A DNA stretch of 64,000 nucleotides from Apostichopus japonicus. Taxonomy: Eukaryota > Echinodermata > Holothuroidea > Aspidochirotida > Stichopodidae. This document shows, in pieces, positions 11,034 to 19,479 of the stretch. Made by a program: the position numbers and the translations under genes. The number at the start of each line of letters is the position of its first letter. Position 1 is the stretch's first letter. The notes under the pieces are model-generated. The model was not told where the DNA came from, did no database searches, and was given only the letters and a program-made list of their open reading frames with translations. Location: contig NC_092576.1 of assembly GCF_037975245.1 (NCBI RefSeq), positions 30,420,611 through 30,484,610 of the forward strand, read 5' to 3'.

Positions 11034-11491
11034 CCACCTTATTAATTCGTTCAAATTGATCCAACTAGAATATGGTTCAGTAGTCAAAATAGTTTTCTCT
11101 CAATAGAGTTTTCATTATGGTTGCATGAAAATGGAGAACAGAGCATTTTAGCTTTCATAATGATTATATTGGTCTAAAGAACTGTAAGAAATAACTATTA
11201 AGATCTTCATAAATGTTATACTGATACTATAACAAATGTATGGTTATACCTTAGACTAGCCATGATTCTACCTCAAATGTTAGCAGTATCTCAAAGGAAG
11301 CATTCCTTGATGTTGTGTAATAAGCGGCATATGTATTTCAGTCACATGGCATACACAGTAGTTTAACTAAAAACTAAAGTTATAGATGGTTTTAGTATTT
11401 AACACTTTTTTTTCACTTCTGAACTACTCTTTATGGCATCTACTTTATTGCCTTCAGTCCTCCAAATGCCGTTAGCAATTTCAAAACCTTT
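11034..11491. other. non-coding spacer between convergent genes
   Basis: AT-rich DNA between the end of the plus-strand transposase-derived gene and the end of the minus-strand P2X7-like exon. I see no further coding signal apart from the minus-strand AATAAA listed separately. Confidence 0.4.
11444..11449 (-). terminator. polyadenylation signal for the P2X7-like exon
   Basis: TTTATT on the plus strand reads AATAAA on the minus strand, 43 bases beyond the stop codon of the P2X7-like exon. Position and orientation fit its 3' end. Confidence 0.45.
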
Positions 11492-11959
11492 CTATATGTT
11501 ATTAGCAGCTGGAAATCTCATCCTGATTGCCCAAATGCAGCAAGATGGTTTCACTCTTCTTCTTCCTGCACCTAATCTGCCATGCTGCCAATAAATAAAT
11601 TGTTTGTAGGCGTAGTGCCTATAATTTTTGTTTGTACGAACGGCTGCATCTGCCAATATGTCTTCTGTTGCCCGCATTGCTACCTCCAATACATGTACAT
11701 TTATGCAGACAGTTAGGAAAACCTCACACGTAGACAGACAACCTTCCTGCAACCTGCAGCATTTTTTATCCACATCTTGAGGCATTTCTTTACACCGGCC
11801 ACAGTTACACCATCCTGGGCCCTCAGGTGAATGGTCACTTTCCTCTTGAAATGAAGAATTCTCCTTTAAGAATTCACCTTCATATGCACCTGGGTTCCTT
11901 TTCAGTAGATCGGTGGCTACATTCTCCAAGTCTTCCCTCTGAAGCTCATGTACAAAGTT
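11492..11959 (-). CDS. P2X7 cytoplasmic (ballast)-domain-like terminal exon
   Basis: The exon encodes about 155 residues with a CNCGRCKEMP motif, a Cys pair (DKKCCRLQEG) and a conserved C-terminal block YRHYAYKQFIYWQHGRLG, GRRRVKPSCC and WAIRMRFP. These are hallmarks of the zinc-binding cytoplasmic ballast domain of vertebrate P2X7 receptors, which in invertebrates occurs in proteins without channel segments. No membrane segment is visible here. A CAG acceptor just before AACTTTGTACATGAG sets the start in phase 0. The stop TAG is at 11492-11494 and an AATAAA follows. The exon is open throughout. Upstream, a phase-0 donor at 18,596 on the same strand suggests it is the second exon of a CXC-type gene. 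Function unknown; metal binding is inferred. Confidence 0.75.
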   Translation of the reverse strand, partial: NFVHELQREDLENVATDLLKRNPGAYEGEFLKENSSFQEESDHSPEGPGWCNCGRCKEMPQDVDKKCCRLQEGCLSTCEVFLTVCINVHVLEVAMRATEDILADAAVRTNKNYRHYAYKQFIYWQHGRLGAGRRRVKPSCCIWAIRMRFPAANNI

Positions 11960-12389
11960 CTGTCCCAAAAAATCGCTATACTAAATATATTTTATGAGCA
12001 TTTTCTTAACATATACAGTTTTGCATTCCACAGTGATAAACAAACAAACTTATGTCAAAATGAAATCAGTTGAAATTGAACTGAAAATTATGTTACCAAG
12101 TATTGAATCACATGTGCATTTCTTGTCATTGCACGTAGTGAAATGTGCCTGTGAGGTTAACATTGTCATTCTTGAAAGTTCCATTTTCTTTCTAAAATCA
12201 TGTACGACAGTGAAGTGTGGATAGAGCATTGTCATTGACTTTGTAATAGTTTCTCCATACGTTCTTCTATCACATATCTGGTTATATTTACAGTTGGCAG
12301 TTGGCTTTCGTGGAGTGCAGACGTGTTTTTCGCTCTCGCTCTCCATCTGATACAGCTACTATCTTACCTTACTGTACTGTGCTATACTT

Positions 12390-12402
12390 CCCGCCAGGCG
12401 GG
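12390..12402 (+). promoter_or_regulatory. 5' UTR stem-loop of the Tx1-like element
   Basis: CCCGC-CAG-GCGGG forms a 5-bp G/C stem with a 3-base loop, about 100 bases into the element and upstream of ORF1. The other full copy has CCCGC-CGG-GCGGG at 57263-57275. The same stem recurs near the 3' terminus of this element. A role in recognition by the element's proteins is inferred. Confidence 0.55.
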
Positions 12403-12506
12403 TGTGCGTTCGTCGTATATAGTTATCGTATATCGTTTTCAGTTTAAACCTGTGTTTAGTTGGTTTTTGTTTTTGTTACTCCTCTGGCCTAGCCACCTTC
12501 GGTATC

Positions 12507-13676
12507 ATGGCATCGCGCCGTGATTCGAAAATTGTTAAGTTGACCTTCACCGGTGAACAAGCGGTTCCACCGGTGCAAGTTTTTAGTATTTTAAAGAGTA
12601 AGGGTGTTGTTGTGCCTGGAGAGGTTGATGCTTTACAAGCTCTCCAGGGTCGTAATACGTATGATCTACGTTTTACCAGTGACGTGACCCGGCAGAAGGG
12701 TGTCACGTTGCTGAGTGGGGTTGAAGGTTTGACAGTTACTCCATACGAACGTTCCGTATGGGTAACTGTCATCCACGTAGGATTAGAGGTGCGTCAAGAA
12801 CTTGTCGCAACTGTTTTAGGTCGGTTCGGGGCTGTCAAAGCTATTAAAATGTGCTCCTACGCACAGGCCCCTGGGGTGTTCAACGGGCACCGACAGGTTC
12901 GGATCGACCTCAAGCAGGACATTCCCTCCTTCCTTTTTATTGCCGGGCATAAAGCTCACGTGCGTTACCCCGGTCAGCCCCGTACCTGCTTCAGGTGTGG
13001 GGAGACCGGGCACGAAGCTAAGGGCTGCCCAAATAAAAAGTGTGGGCGCTGCCTTCGTCTTGGGCATGATACCTCTGCTTGCCCAAGCGAAGTCGTGTGC
13101 TCACTCTGTGGGAAGGAGGGACATGTCTTTCGCGCTTGTCCCTCCTCTTATGTCTTTATGACAAAGAGTGGGGGTCAAGCAAAGGCGCCAAGTTCTGGCG
13201 CACCTACTGCCCCGGAGGAGGCTTCACGCAAGGAGGGGGAAACGGGTGAGGATTCACTCTCCGCACCTCCTTCACCCTCCCCCGTAGTTGCAGACCCCGT
13301 GCCCGCACCGAGAAAGTCTCCACCAGCTTCCCCCATCAACCCCGTGCCCGCACCGTCTCCACCACACAGCGAAGCGGACACGGGGTCTCCACCAGCTTCC
13401 CCCATCAACCCGTCCAGTTCCGTCCCCAGTCCGCCGCCGGTATCGCCAGATCCGGAGACTCTGTCTGACGACGACTCGGTCGTCCGGTCTCCGGAGGCTA
13501 TGTCTGACAGCGACTCCGGAGGCTCGGTGATCGTCGAGCCGAAACGTGCCACTGGGACGAGCTGGTACGACGAGATGGGGGAACCCTCACTGAAAAGGTC
13601 GGCCTCAAGTGACGACTCTGACGACGATATGTCGTCTAGAGCGCGCTTGAAGCTTACAGAATCGACGTCGGCGTAG
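12507..13676 (+). CDS. Tx1-like retrotransposon ORF1 protein, three CCHC zinc knuckles
   Basis: A 389-residue nucleic-acid-binding protein. It starts at ATG 12507 (MASRRDSKIVKLTF, equivalent to MAARRDSKIVLLSF in the other copy). Residues 1-150 contain a conserved N-terminal region with GEVDALQ and a VWVTVIHV segment. Three CCHC knuckles follow at about 161-174, 179-192 and 198-211 (C-x2-C-x4-H-x4-C each). The rest is a Pro/Ser/acidic tail with repeated PASPINP units. In L1/Tx1 elements ORF1 packages the RNA. No disruption is seen. ORF2 begins 20 bases after the stop. Confidence 0.9.
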   Translation: MASRRDSKIVKLTFTGEQAVPPVQVFSILKSKGVVVPGEVDALQALQGRNTYDLRFTSDVTRQKGVTLLSGVEGLTVTPYERSVWVTVIHVGLEVRQELVATVLGRFGAVKAIKMCSYAQAPGVFNGHRQVRIDLKQDIPSFLFIAGHKAHVRYPGQPRTCFRCGETGHEAKGCPNKKCGRCLRLGHDTSACPSEVVCSLCGKEGHVFRACPSSYVFMTKSGGQAKAPSSGAPTAPEEASRKEGETGEDSLSAPPSPSPVVADPVPAPRKSPPASPINPVPAPSPPHSEADTGSPPASPINPSSSVPSPPPVSPDPETLSDDDSVVRSPEAMSDSDSGGSVIVEPKRATGTSWYDEMGEPSLKRSASSDDSDDDMSSRARLKLTESTSA

Positions 13677-13696
13677 TTTTGCCCCATTGCCCTCTC

Positions 13697-16600
13697 ATGG
13701 CCCATACATTTTCAGTTGCCACCTTGAACGTCAATGGCATGAGGGATCATCGCAAGCGCAGTCGCATTTTCCAATATTGTATTTCAATGGAAGTCGACTG
13801 CGTTTGCCTACAAGAAACACATATTTTGGAAGAAGATGTCCCTCTATGGGCCTATGAGTGGGGTGGTGGGCTGCATGCTTCGTTTGGTTCGTCTTCATCC
13901 TGTGGCACTGTCATCCTCCTGTCACCTCGTCAGGCGGGTTGTGCAACTAGGGTGGAGACGGATCACGAGGGCCGATTGGTTTGCATTCTTTTCAAGTATC
14001 CACAGGGTAACATCTCCCTTTGCAATGTGTATGCTCCCAATCGGCCTTCTGCTAGACGAGATTTTTTTAACACACTGCCTTCCTTTGTTCCTGGTAGTGC
14101 TCCATGTGTCATGGTCGGAGACTTTAACTGTGTCCCAGACTCGGGTCTTGACAGACTCGGGGCTTCTGTGTCTGCTAGTCCCGACGCTGGGATCACAGAA
14201 TTGGACAGATTCACTTCCGCACACCTTTTAGCCGATGTCTGGAGGCGTATACACCCGTGTAGTACGGTGTATACGTGGGTGAGGCCTAACGGAGAAGATG
14301 CCTCCAGGATAGATCGAGTGTATGCGCCCGTAAGTTTTAAATTTTCGGGTTGCGAGACGCTCAGCTGTCCGCTCTCTGACCATGACACTGTGGTAGCACG
14401 TTTTGTTTTGCCTTCCATTTTCCCGATCGGGCGGGGCCTATGGAAGCTTAACTGTCGGATTCTTGGCGAGGCAGAGTTCCGCCAAGGTTTCGAGACCAGG
14501 TACAAAGGATGGCAAACATTGAAGCCGGCCTTTGCTTCTACATCCCAATGGTGGGATGATGTCAAGTTGCGCATCAAACGCTACGCAATTCAGTATTGCG
14601 TGAACCGCGCACGGCGTCGAAGAGAAAAATTCTCGAAGCTGTGCGCGGAGGTGAAGTTTGGCGACCCTTCGGCTGTCATCGCTTTGCAGACTTATCTCGA
14701 TGAAAAGTACCACGGTGCCCGCGTCAGGGCCCGTGTCGAAGCGGTGGAAGCCGAGGAGCGCCCTTCACTGAGGTTTTACCAGTCCGTTAGCTCATCGGCA
14801 GGTGACAGACGCGTCCCGTCTGTGCGCGCTACTGATGGGACCGTGGTGAGTGACCCTCACGGCATTGTCCGCGTATATAAAGAGTATTATTCCAGTTTGT
14901 TTACGCGTGGCAATGTCGACTTGTCGGCACAGGCTGATTTATTGAGGGGAATCTCAAAAACCGTTCCCCACGATGTCAATGATATTTTGGGGGGCGGAAT
15001 AACAACTGTTGAGCTTTGGAAGGCGCTTTCGAAGATGAAGAATGGCAAGTCCCCGGGTTCGGACGGGCTTCCGAGGGAGTTCTACCGAACCTTCTGGGCA
15101 ATAATAGGACCCGACATCAGAGCCGTCTTCGAGGACGCCTTCCAAAACGGACTGTTAAACCAAAGTCAACGTATGGGCATGGTCATTTTGCTGCCCAAGT
15201 CTGGGGACCCCTTGGATCCCCGTAACAAGCGTCCGATCACCTTGTTAAATGTGGACTACAAGTTGCTGGCTAAGGCTTTGTGCAACCGCCTTGCACTGGC
15301 TATGCCGCATCTTGTGGGTGATCTCCAGACTTGTGCAGTCAAGGGTCATTGCATCCAGCAGAACTTGTGGTTGATGCGCGACTTGACCGACTTTGTTATT
15401 GAGCGTGATCTGCCATGTGCATTGGTGTCTCTGGACCAGCAGAAGGCCTTTGACATGGTGGATCGCGGTTTTTTAATGAATGTATTGGAGACGTCTCAGT
15501 TGCACCCGGTTTTTCGTAAATGGATTTCTGTTTTGTATGAAGAAAGTTTCAGTTCTGTTATCGTAAATGGGTTTTGTTCGGAGGTTTTTAACGTAGAGAG
15601 GGGGGTGCGCCAGGGGTGCCCTCTGTCTCCATTACTTTATGTTTTGTTTAGCGAGTCCCTCTCTCGTCTTTTGGAAAGGGACTCCAGACTTGTTCCATTC
15701 GTTGTGCCAGGGGGTGCCAAAGTGAAATGCGCTCAATATGCAGATGACGTGACATGTGTTGTTTCGAGTCTGGGCTCCTTTCGCGCACTCTCGCAGGATT
15801 TATCTATTTTTGAGAGAGCTACCGGGGCGAAGTTGAATCCAGAAAAGACAAAGGGCCTTCGTCTTGGTAGCTGGAGATACAGAGACTTACCATTCGGTGC
15901 GTCGTGGTCGGATCAGAATATCAAAATTAATGGTATATGGTTCGGCTACGATGCACCTGGTGATGTCACCTGGAGCGAGAGGGCTGAGGTATTTGAGAGC
16001 AGGCTCGAAACCTTTGGCACCCGCTGGCTTTCGATCCTAGGGAAAGTCACCGTAGTTAATCGTTTTGTTTCGCCCATCTTGTGGTACCCGGGCGCGGTGT
16101 ATCCAATTCCGCGTCGCGTCCTGGTGCGGTTGGAGAGAGCGATATTTTCATTTATTTGGTCGGGTAGTACAGAGCTTGTGAAAAGGGCGGTAATGTACCA
16201 AAAACTGGAGAAGGGTGGGTTAGGGGTGGTTCATCTGGGAAGTAAGTTAACTTGTTTGTTATTTAAGCAGTTGTTTGTAGCGGTAACTGACCCAGGGTTG
16301 CCTTGTTCATATTTTCTACGTTTTTGGGGCGGTTTGCACCTGCGTCGATGGGTCCCGGCGCTGTTTAGCAACAGAGAACCGCATAGTAGTACTCCAAACA
16401 GGGTGGTGCGTGTCATTTGCTCCGCTCTGATTGAGTTGCCCCCTGTTGACCTGTCACAGCCGGCCCTCGTTCACAGTTCGTTGCGGGATAAGGCCTTGAA
16501 TGCAATTTTTGTACAGGGACGTCATCCTGTCGAAGTATGGCGTTCGGTGCATTCAAGGCTGAATGGTTGCAGGCTCCGTGACCTTGCATGGAGAATTGCA

Positions 16601-17089
16601 CACGGTGCCTTGGTGACCAATCTGAAAAGGTATCACTGGCGATTGGGTGATGGACTGTGCCCGAGGACCGGCTGTGACAGCTTAGAGAGTACTGCCCATG
16701 TTTTTTGGCATTGCTCCTTTGTTTTGAACTTGTGGGAGTGGTTTCAGTCCTTGACCGATCGTTTAACGGGAGACCGTTCCTGGTCGGTAGGACAGGGTTT
16801 TGTTTTGTATGGATTAGATCCTCCAGTTTGTTCCGTTGCTGTGTTGCAGCGTATTATTTATGTTTGTTCTGTTGTAAAAAAACTTATTTGGAGGAATAGA
16901 TGTGATGTTGTTTTTAGGGGGAAATTTGCCAGTTGGCAGGCAGTCCTGGAGGCGGTGAAGTGTGACATTCGCCTTCAGGTCGAAGGCGATTTTCGCCGTT
17001 TATCTAGGGCTGCCTTTTTTGGACGGTGGTGTGCTGGGGAAGGGTGTTTTGTTTCGCTGCGTGCTGGTCGTCCTTTTGTAGTTTTTTAA
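13697..17089 (+). CDS. Tx1-like retrotransposon ORF2: AP endonuclease and reverse transcriptase
   Basis: About 1,130 residues from ATG 13697; I prefer this start over a near-cognate TTG 18 bases earlier. The endonuclease fills residues 1-230, with LNVNGMR, QETH at about 39-42, GDFNCV and SDHD near 227-230. The reverse transcriptase follows, with RPITLLNVDYKLLAKAL, SLDQQKAFDMVD, RRGV-type RQGCPLSPLLYVL and catalytic YADD at about 681-684. Towards the C-terminus lies a CPRTGC..H....C motif starting near residue 988, as in L1/Tx1 ORF2 proteins. All expected catalytic motifs are present and the frame is uninterrupted. The protein would nick the target and copy its own RNA. Activity is not demonstrated, but this is the only apparently competent element in the window. 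Confidence 0.92.
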   Translation: MAHTFSVATLNVNGMRDHRKRSRIFQYCISMEVDCVCLQETHILEEDVPLWAYEWGGGLHASFGSSSSCGTVILLSPRQAGCATRVETDHEGRLVCILFKYPQGNISLCNVYAPNRPSARRDFFNTLPSFVPGSAPCVMVGDFNCVPDSGLDRLGASVSASPDAGITELDRFTSAHLLADVWRRIHPCSTVYTWVRPNGEDASRIDRVYAPVSFKFSGCETLSCPLSDHDTVVARFVLPSIFPIGRGLWKLNCRILGEAEFRQGFETRYKGWQTLKPAFASTSQWWDDVKLRIKRYAIQYCVNRARRRREKFSKLCAEVKFGDPSAVIALQTYLDEKYHGARVRARVEAVEAEERPSLRFYQSVSSSAGDRRVPSVRATDGTVVSDPHGIVRVYKEYYSSLFTRGNVDLSAQADLLRGISKTVPHDVNDILGGGITTVELWKALSKMKNGKSPGSDGLPREFYRTFWAIIGPDIRAVFEDAFQNGLLNQSQRMGMVILLPKSGDPLDPRNKRPITLLNVDYKLLAKALCNRLALAMPHLVGDLQTCAVKGHCIQQNLWLMRDLTDFVIERDLPCALVSLDQQKAFDMVDRGFLMNVLETSQLHPVFRKWISVLYEESFSSVIVNGFCSEVFNVERGVRQGCPLSPLLYVLFSESLSRLLERDSRLVPFVVPGGAKVKCAQYADDVTCVVSSLGSFRALSQDLSIFERATGAKLNPEKTKGLRLGSWRYRDLPFGASWSDQNIKINGIWFGYDAPGDVTWSERAEVFESRLETFGTRWLSILGKVTVVNRFVSPILWYPGAVYPIPRRVLVRLERAIFSFIWSGSTELVKRAVMYQKLEKGGLGVVHLGSKLTCLLFKQLFVAVTDPGLPCSYFLRFWGGLHLRRWVPALFSNREPHSSTPNRVVRVICSALIELPPVDLSQPALVHSSLRDKALNAIFVQGRHPVEVWRSVHSRLNGCRLRDLAWRIAHGALVTNLKRYHWRLGDGLCPRTGCDSLESTAHVFWHCSFVLNLWEWFQSLTDRLTGDRSWSVGQGFVLYGLDPPVCSVAVLQRIIYVCSVVKKLIWRNRCDVVFRGKFASWQAVLEAVKCDIRLQVEGDFRRLSRAAFFGRWCAGEGCFVSLRAGRPFVVF

Positions 17090-17228
17090 TATTTCAGGGG
17101 GGGGGGTTGGGCGTTTTGTCTCTGCAGGTCGGTGAGCGTATGTATTTTTTTTTTGGCTCGCTTGACCCGAGGTTCGTTTGTAAGAATGGGATGGTTTGGT
17201 AGTGCCGTTTGGCCGTGACGTTTTGTAT

Positions 17229-17241
17229 CCCGTATGACGGG
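17229..17241 (+). promoter_or_regulatory. 3'-terminal stem-loop of the Tx1-like element
   Basis: CCCGT-ATG-ACGGG lies 15 bases before the element's 3' end. The truncated relative in the 8.5 kb insertion has CCCGC-ATG-GCGGG (minus strand of 8536-8548). The closing pair thus changes from T-A to C-G on both sides, which supports selection on pairing. It is a candidate recognition signal for the element's reverse transcriptase. Confidence 0.6.
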
Positions 17242-17256
17242 TCACGTAAAAAGCAC

Positions 17257-18160
17257 TCCTTGCCAAAATTTTGGCTGGCTGCCTACATACCTCAGGCTCA
17301 AAGACATCTAAGAATCGGCAAGTGCTGATTAGCTATTGGGCTCTCATGCTTACAGTTCAACAGTTAATAACAACTGCCAGTCCTGCTTTAATTCCACTAA
17401 CAGCCTCTGCAGAGCTTAACCACAAATGTAAACAAACACTGCAGAAACTGGAAGACAAATTAAAGGAGCTTTGGCAAAAGGTGAAGGCTCAGATTTGTTT
17501 TAAACAATGGGGATTAATTGTAATTAATTAACTTTTGACCAAAAATTATTAGGCATCACCTTATTCATTCACAATCCAACAATCATCAGTTCAACTTTGA
17601 ATATGATCCATCAAAATCTTGAGGAGATTGAGATATTTGACAATATTACAAAGCATGACCCCCTAAATGACATTTGACCTCAATTTTCCCAACACCCCTC
17701 GTAACTCTCATCCCGAGGAACGTTGTGACCAAGTTTCATTATAACTGGCCATACACTGTACGAACAGGAGCAATTTGAAAATATAGGGCCGCGGCCCGGG
17801 CCACAAAAGACCCCTAGTTGATCTTTGATCTCAAATTCATCAACACCCTGAAGGTAAACCTTCCATAGTACTATCGTGACAAACCCTCAACATTGTACCA
17901 TGGAATCTGTAGGAGAAGAAGCATTTTGCGTATTTCCGCAGAATGGCCCATTTCGGCCCACAGGTGACCTTTCACCCCAAATACCCCAAATTTCGGACCA
18001 TCTCTGATGACCCTATACCCAATGGTCCTTGTGTCCAAGTTTCATGAAATTCCATCAAACACTGTGCGAGTGGGAGCGGTTTTACCAATTGTTGACGGAT
18101 AGAGTGATAGACGCCGCACTGTAACAATAGCTCACACCAGCATGCTGGTATGAGCTAAAA
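17257..18160. repeat. unannotated flank and probable interspersed repeat
   Basis: From about 17,530 the sequence has TTTGACCTC, GACCAAGTTTCAT, GGGCCGCGGCCCGGGCC and GTGATAGACGCCGCACTGTAAC, of the kind seen in dispersed non-coding repeats with many AGGTCA/TGACCT motifs. A short plus-strand frame (17271-17531) has no recognisable domain. I cannot set borders without database comparison. Confidence 0.3.
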
Positions 18161-18595
18161 ACTCTTAACATGTTTTTATTACCACCTTGGAGCTAAATTT
18201 ACCCAACTAAAACATTAGGTCATATTGTGTGTTCATTTAGAATATCTGAGAACAATTTGGAGAGTAACTACTGCCAGGGGGTACTTTTTGAAAACTTATA
18301 TTGTTCAGTTATAGCGTGCATTCCGACTGAAGACCAATACAAGATCCGGCCTAGCCTTGATAGCTGTATCCGACCGAAGGAATTGGAGGTTTGGTGGGGG
18401 GGGGGGTGATAGTAATTACATGTCAATGGAATCCTTTATTGCTACCTTCTTTGGTAAATCAAGTATGGTTCAAAGAACAAACGAATAATTCAGCCTGCAT
18501 ATATATGGTCCCCTTCGTTCCCACCATATCGGCGAATAGGCATAACCCCTATGATATTGACAGTGACTAAGAATTGTTTCCCCTACTGTACTTAC

Positions 18596-18802
18596 CAGAG
18601 GTTCACGATTTGCGCAATGTCTTGTTCTTGTGCCACATTTACATGATTCTGAACAAAAGAGATCATACATACGACAGGGGCAAGCACTTTTCCCAGACTT
18701 TCGTTGACAGGTCGTACGACATTCACAAACCGTTGGATCAGCAGCTATTGATACATCTGCATCTCCAGATTGAGATAAATTTATTTCGTCCATTTTGTTC
18801 AA
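18596..18802 (-). CDS. Cys-rich CXC-type first exon
   Basis: From ATG 18802 (or 18793) the exon encodes 69 residues, MNKMDEINLSQSGDADVS, followed by CECRTTCQRKSGKSACPC, FCSESCKCGT and HCANREPL. The C-x-C-x3-C ... C-x-C ... C-x-C spacing resembles CXC zinc-binding modules such as those of Tesmin/TSO1 and MSL2, though I cannot name the exact subfamily. It ends in CTG followed by GTAAGT, a strong phase-0 donor. The next phase-compatible minus-strand coding exon is the P2X7-like one at 11,959, so a two-exon gene is likely, with a 6.6-kb intron that contains the complete retrotransposon. Confidence 0.55.
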
Positions 18803-19029
18803 TAGTAGCTATGACTGAAGCAGGAGCTTGGCCACCCTCTAATTCAAGGCGGGCAAGGTTGGGGAATTTTGATCAAGGAGAAACAATCAGAGAATGGCCA
18901 GCTTTGTATTATTGTATATAGGCCTACACGCAGTAAAGGACGACGAAGCCGTAAATCTACAGCGGTTATAAATAACTGTATCGGTTTTTTTTTATACTGC
19001 TGTTCATTTCCGTTGCCAGGAGGGGAAAT

Positions 19030-19106
19030 GATTTGAACGTGGGGAAGGGTGTGTGTGTGGGAAGGGGTGTGTGTGTGTGGGAAGGGGTGTGTGTGTGTGG
19101 GGGGGT
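19030..19106 (+). repeat. GT-rich minisatellite
   Basis: About three units of GTGTGTGTGTGGGAAGGG, of slightly different length. Confidence 0.75.
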
Positions 19107-19479
19107 CATTGTAGGGTTCAAAAGATGCTACATTTTACGCCTATCTTCTTTTATCACATGTTTATCACATGTTTAAAGCTGTATTTATGTGGTACGTGCA
19201 ATATTTAATTCAAGTATTTAGGTTGTGTATTTGACAGCATCCCTACAGTGAACTCCATTTTTCTGCTCTTGGTTTTCCTATCTCTGTATATCATATCATA
19301 TCTACCTCTACCCCTAGCCTCCACCACCACATTTTCTTTACTTTCTTCCTCCATCCCTTCATTTGTCTTTCACTCTTTCTTTTTTCACCGCTTTCCTTCC
19401 CTCTGTTTACCCTGAATTTTTTTAGTTTGCCGACCCCCCCCCCCCCCACATCTCACCCTCCAACCAGAATGAAAACATT

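Larger units (their letters stand above)
12297..17256 (+). mobile_element. complete Tx1-like non-LTR retrotransposon (copy 1), both ORFs open
   Basis: The 5' UTR (from CAGTTGGCTTTCGTGGAG) matches that of the copy at 57,186. ORF1 (12507-13676) and ORF2 (13697-17089) are followed by a G-run, a stem-loop and the terminus ACGTAAAAAGCAC. The zinc-knuckle ORF1 plus an APE-endonuclease/RT ORF2 with RQGCPLSPLLYVL places it in the L1/Tx1 group, by memory of that group. I find no clear target duplication, unlike the other full copy, so the outer borders are taken from alignment with that copy and the terminal motif. It lies in the intron between the CXC and P2X7-like exons, on the opposite strand. Intact frames suggest recent insertion. 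Confidence 0.85.

Noticed and set aside
13175-13705. Minus-strand frame of 176 residues
   Set aside because: It is a shadow of the GC-rich Pro/Ser tail of ORF1 on the plus strand.
13963-14577. Minus-strand frame of 204 residues
   Set aside because: Antisense of the ORF2 endonuclease domain, with no recognisable domain of its own.
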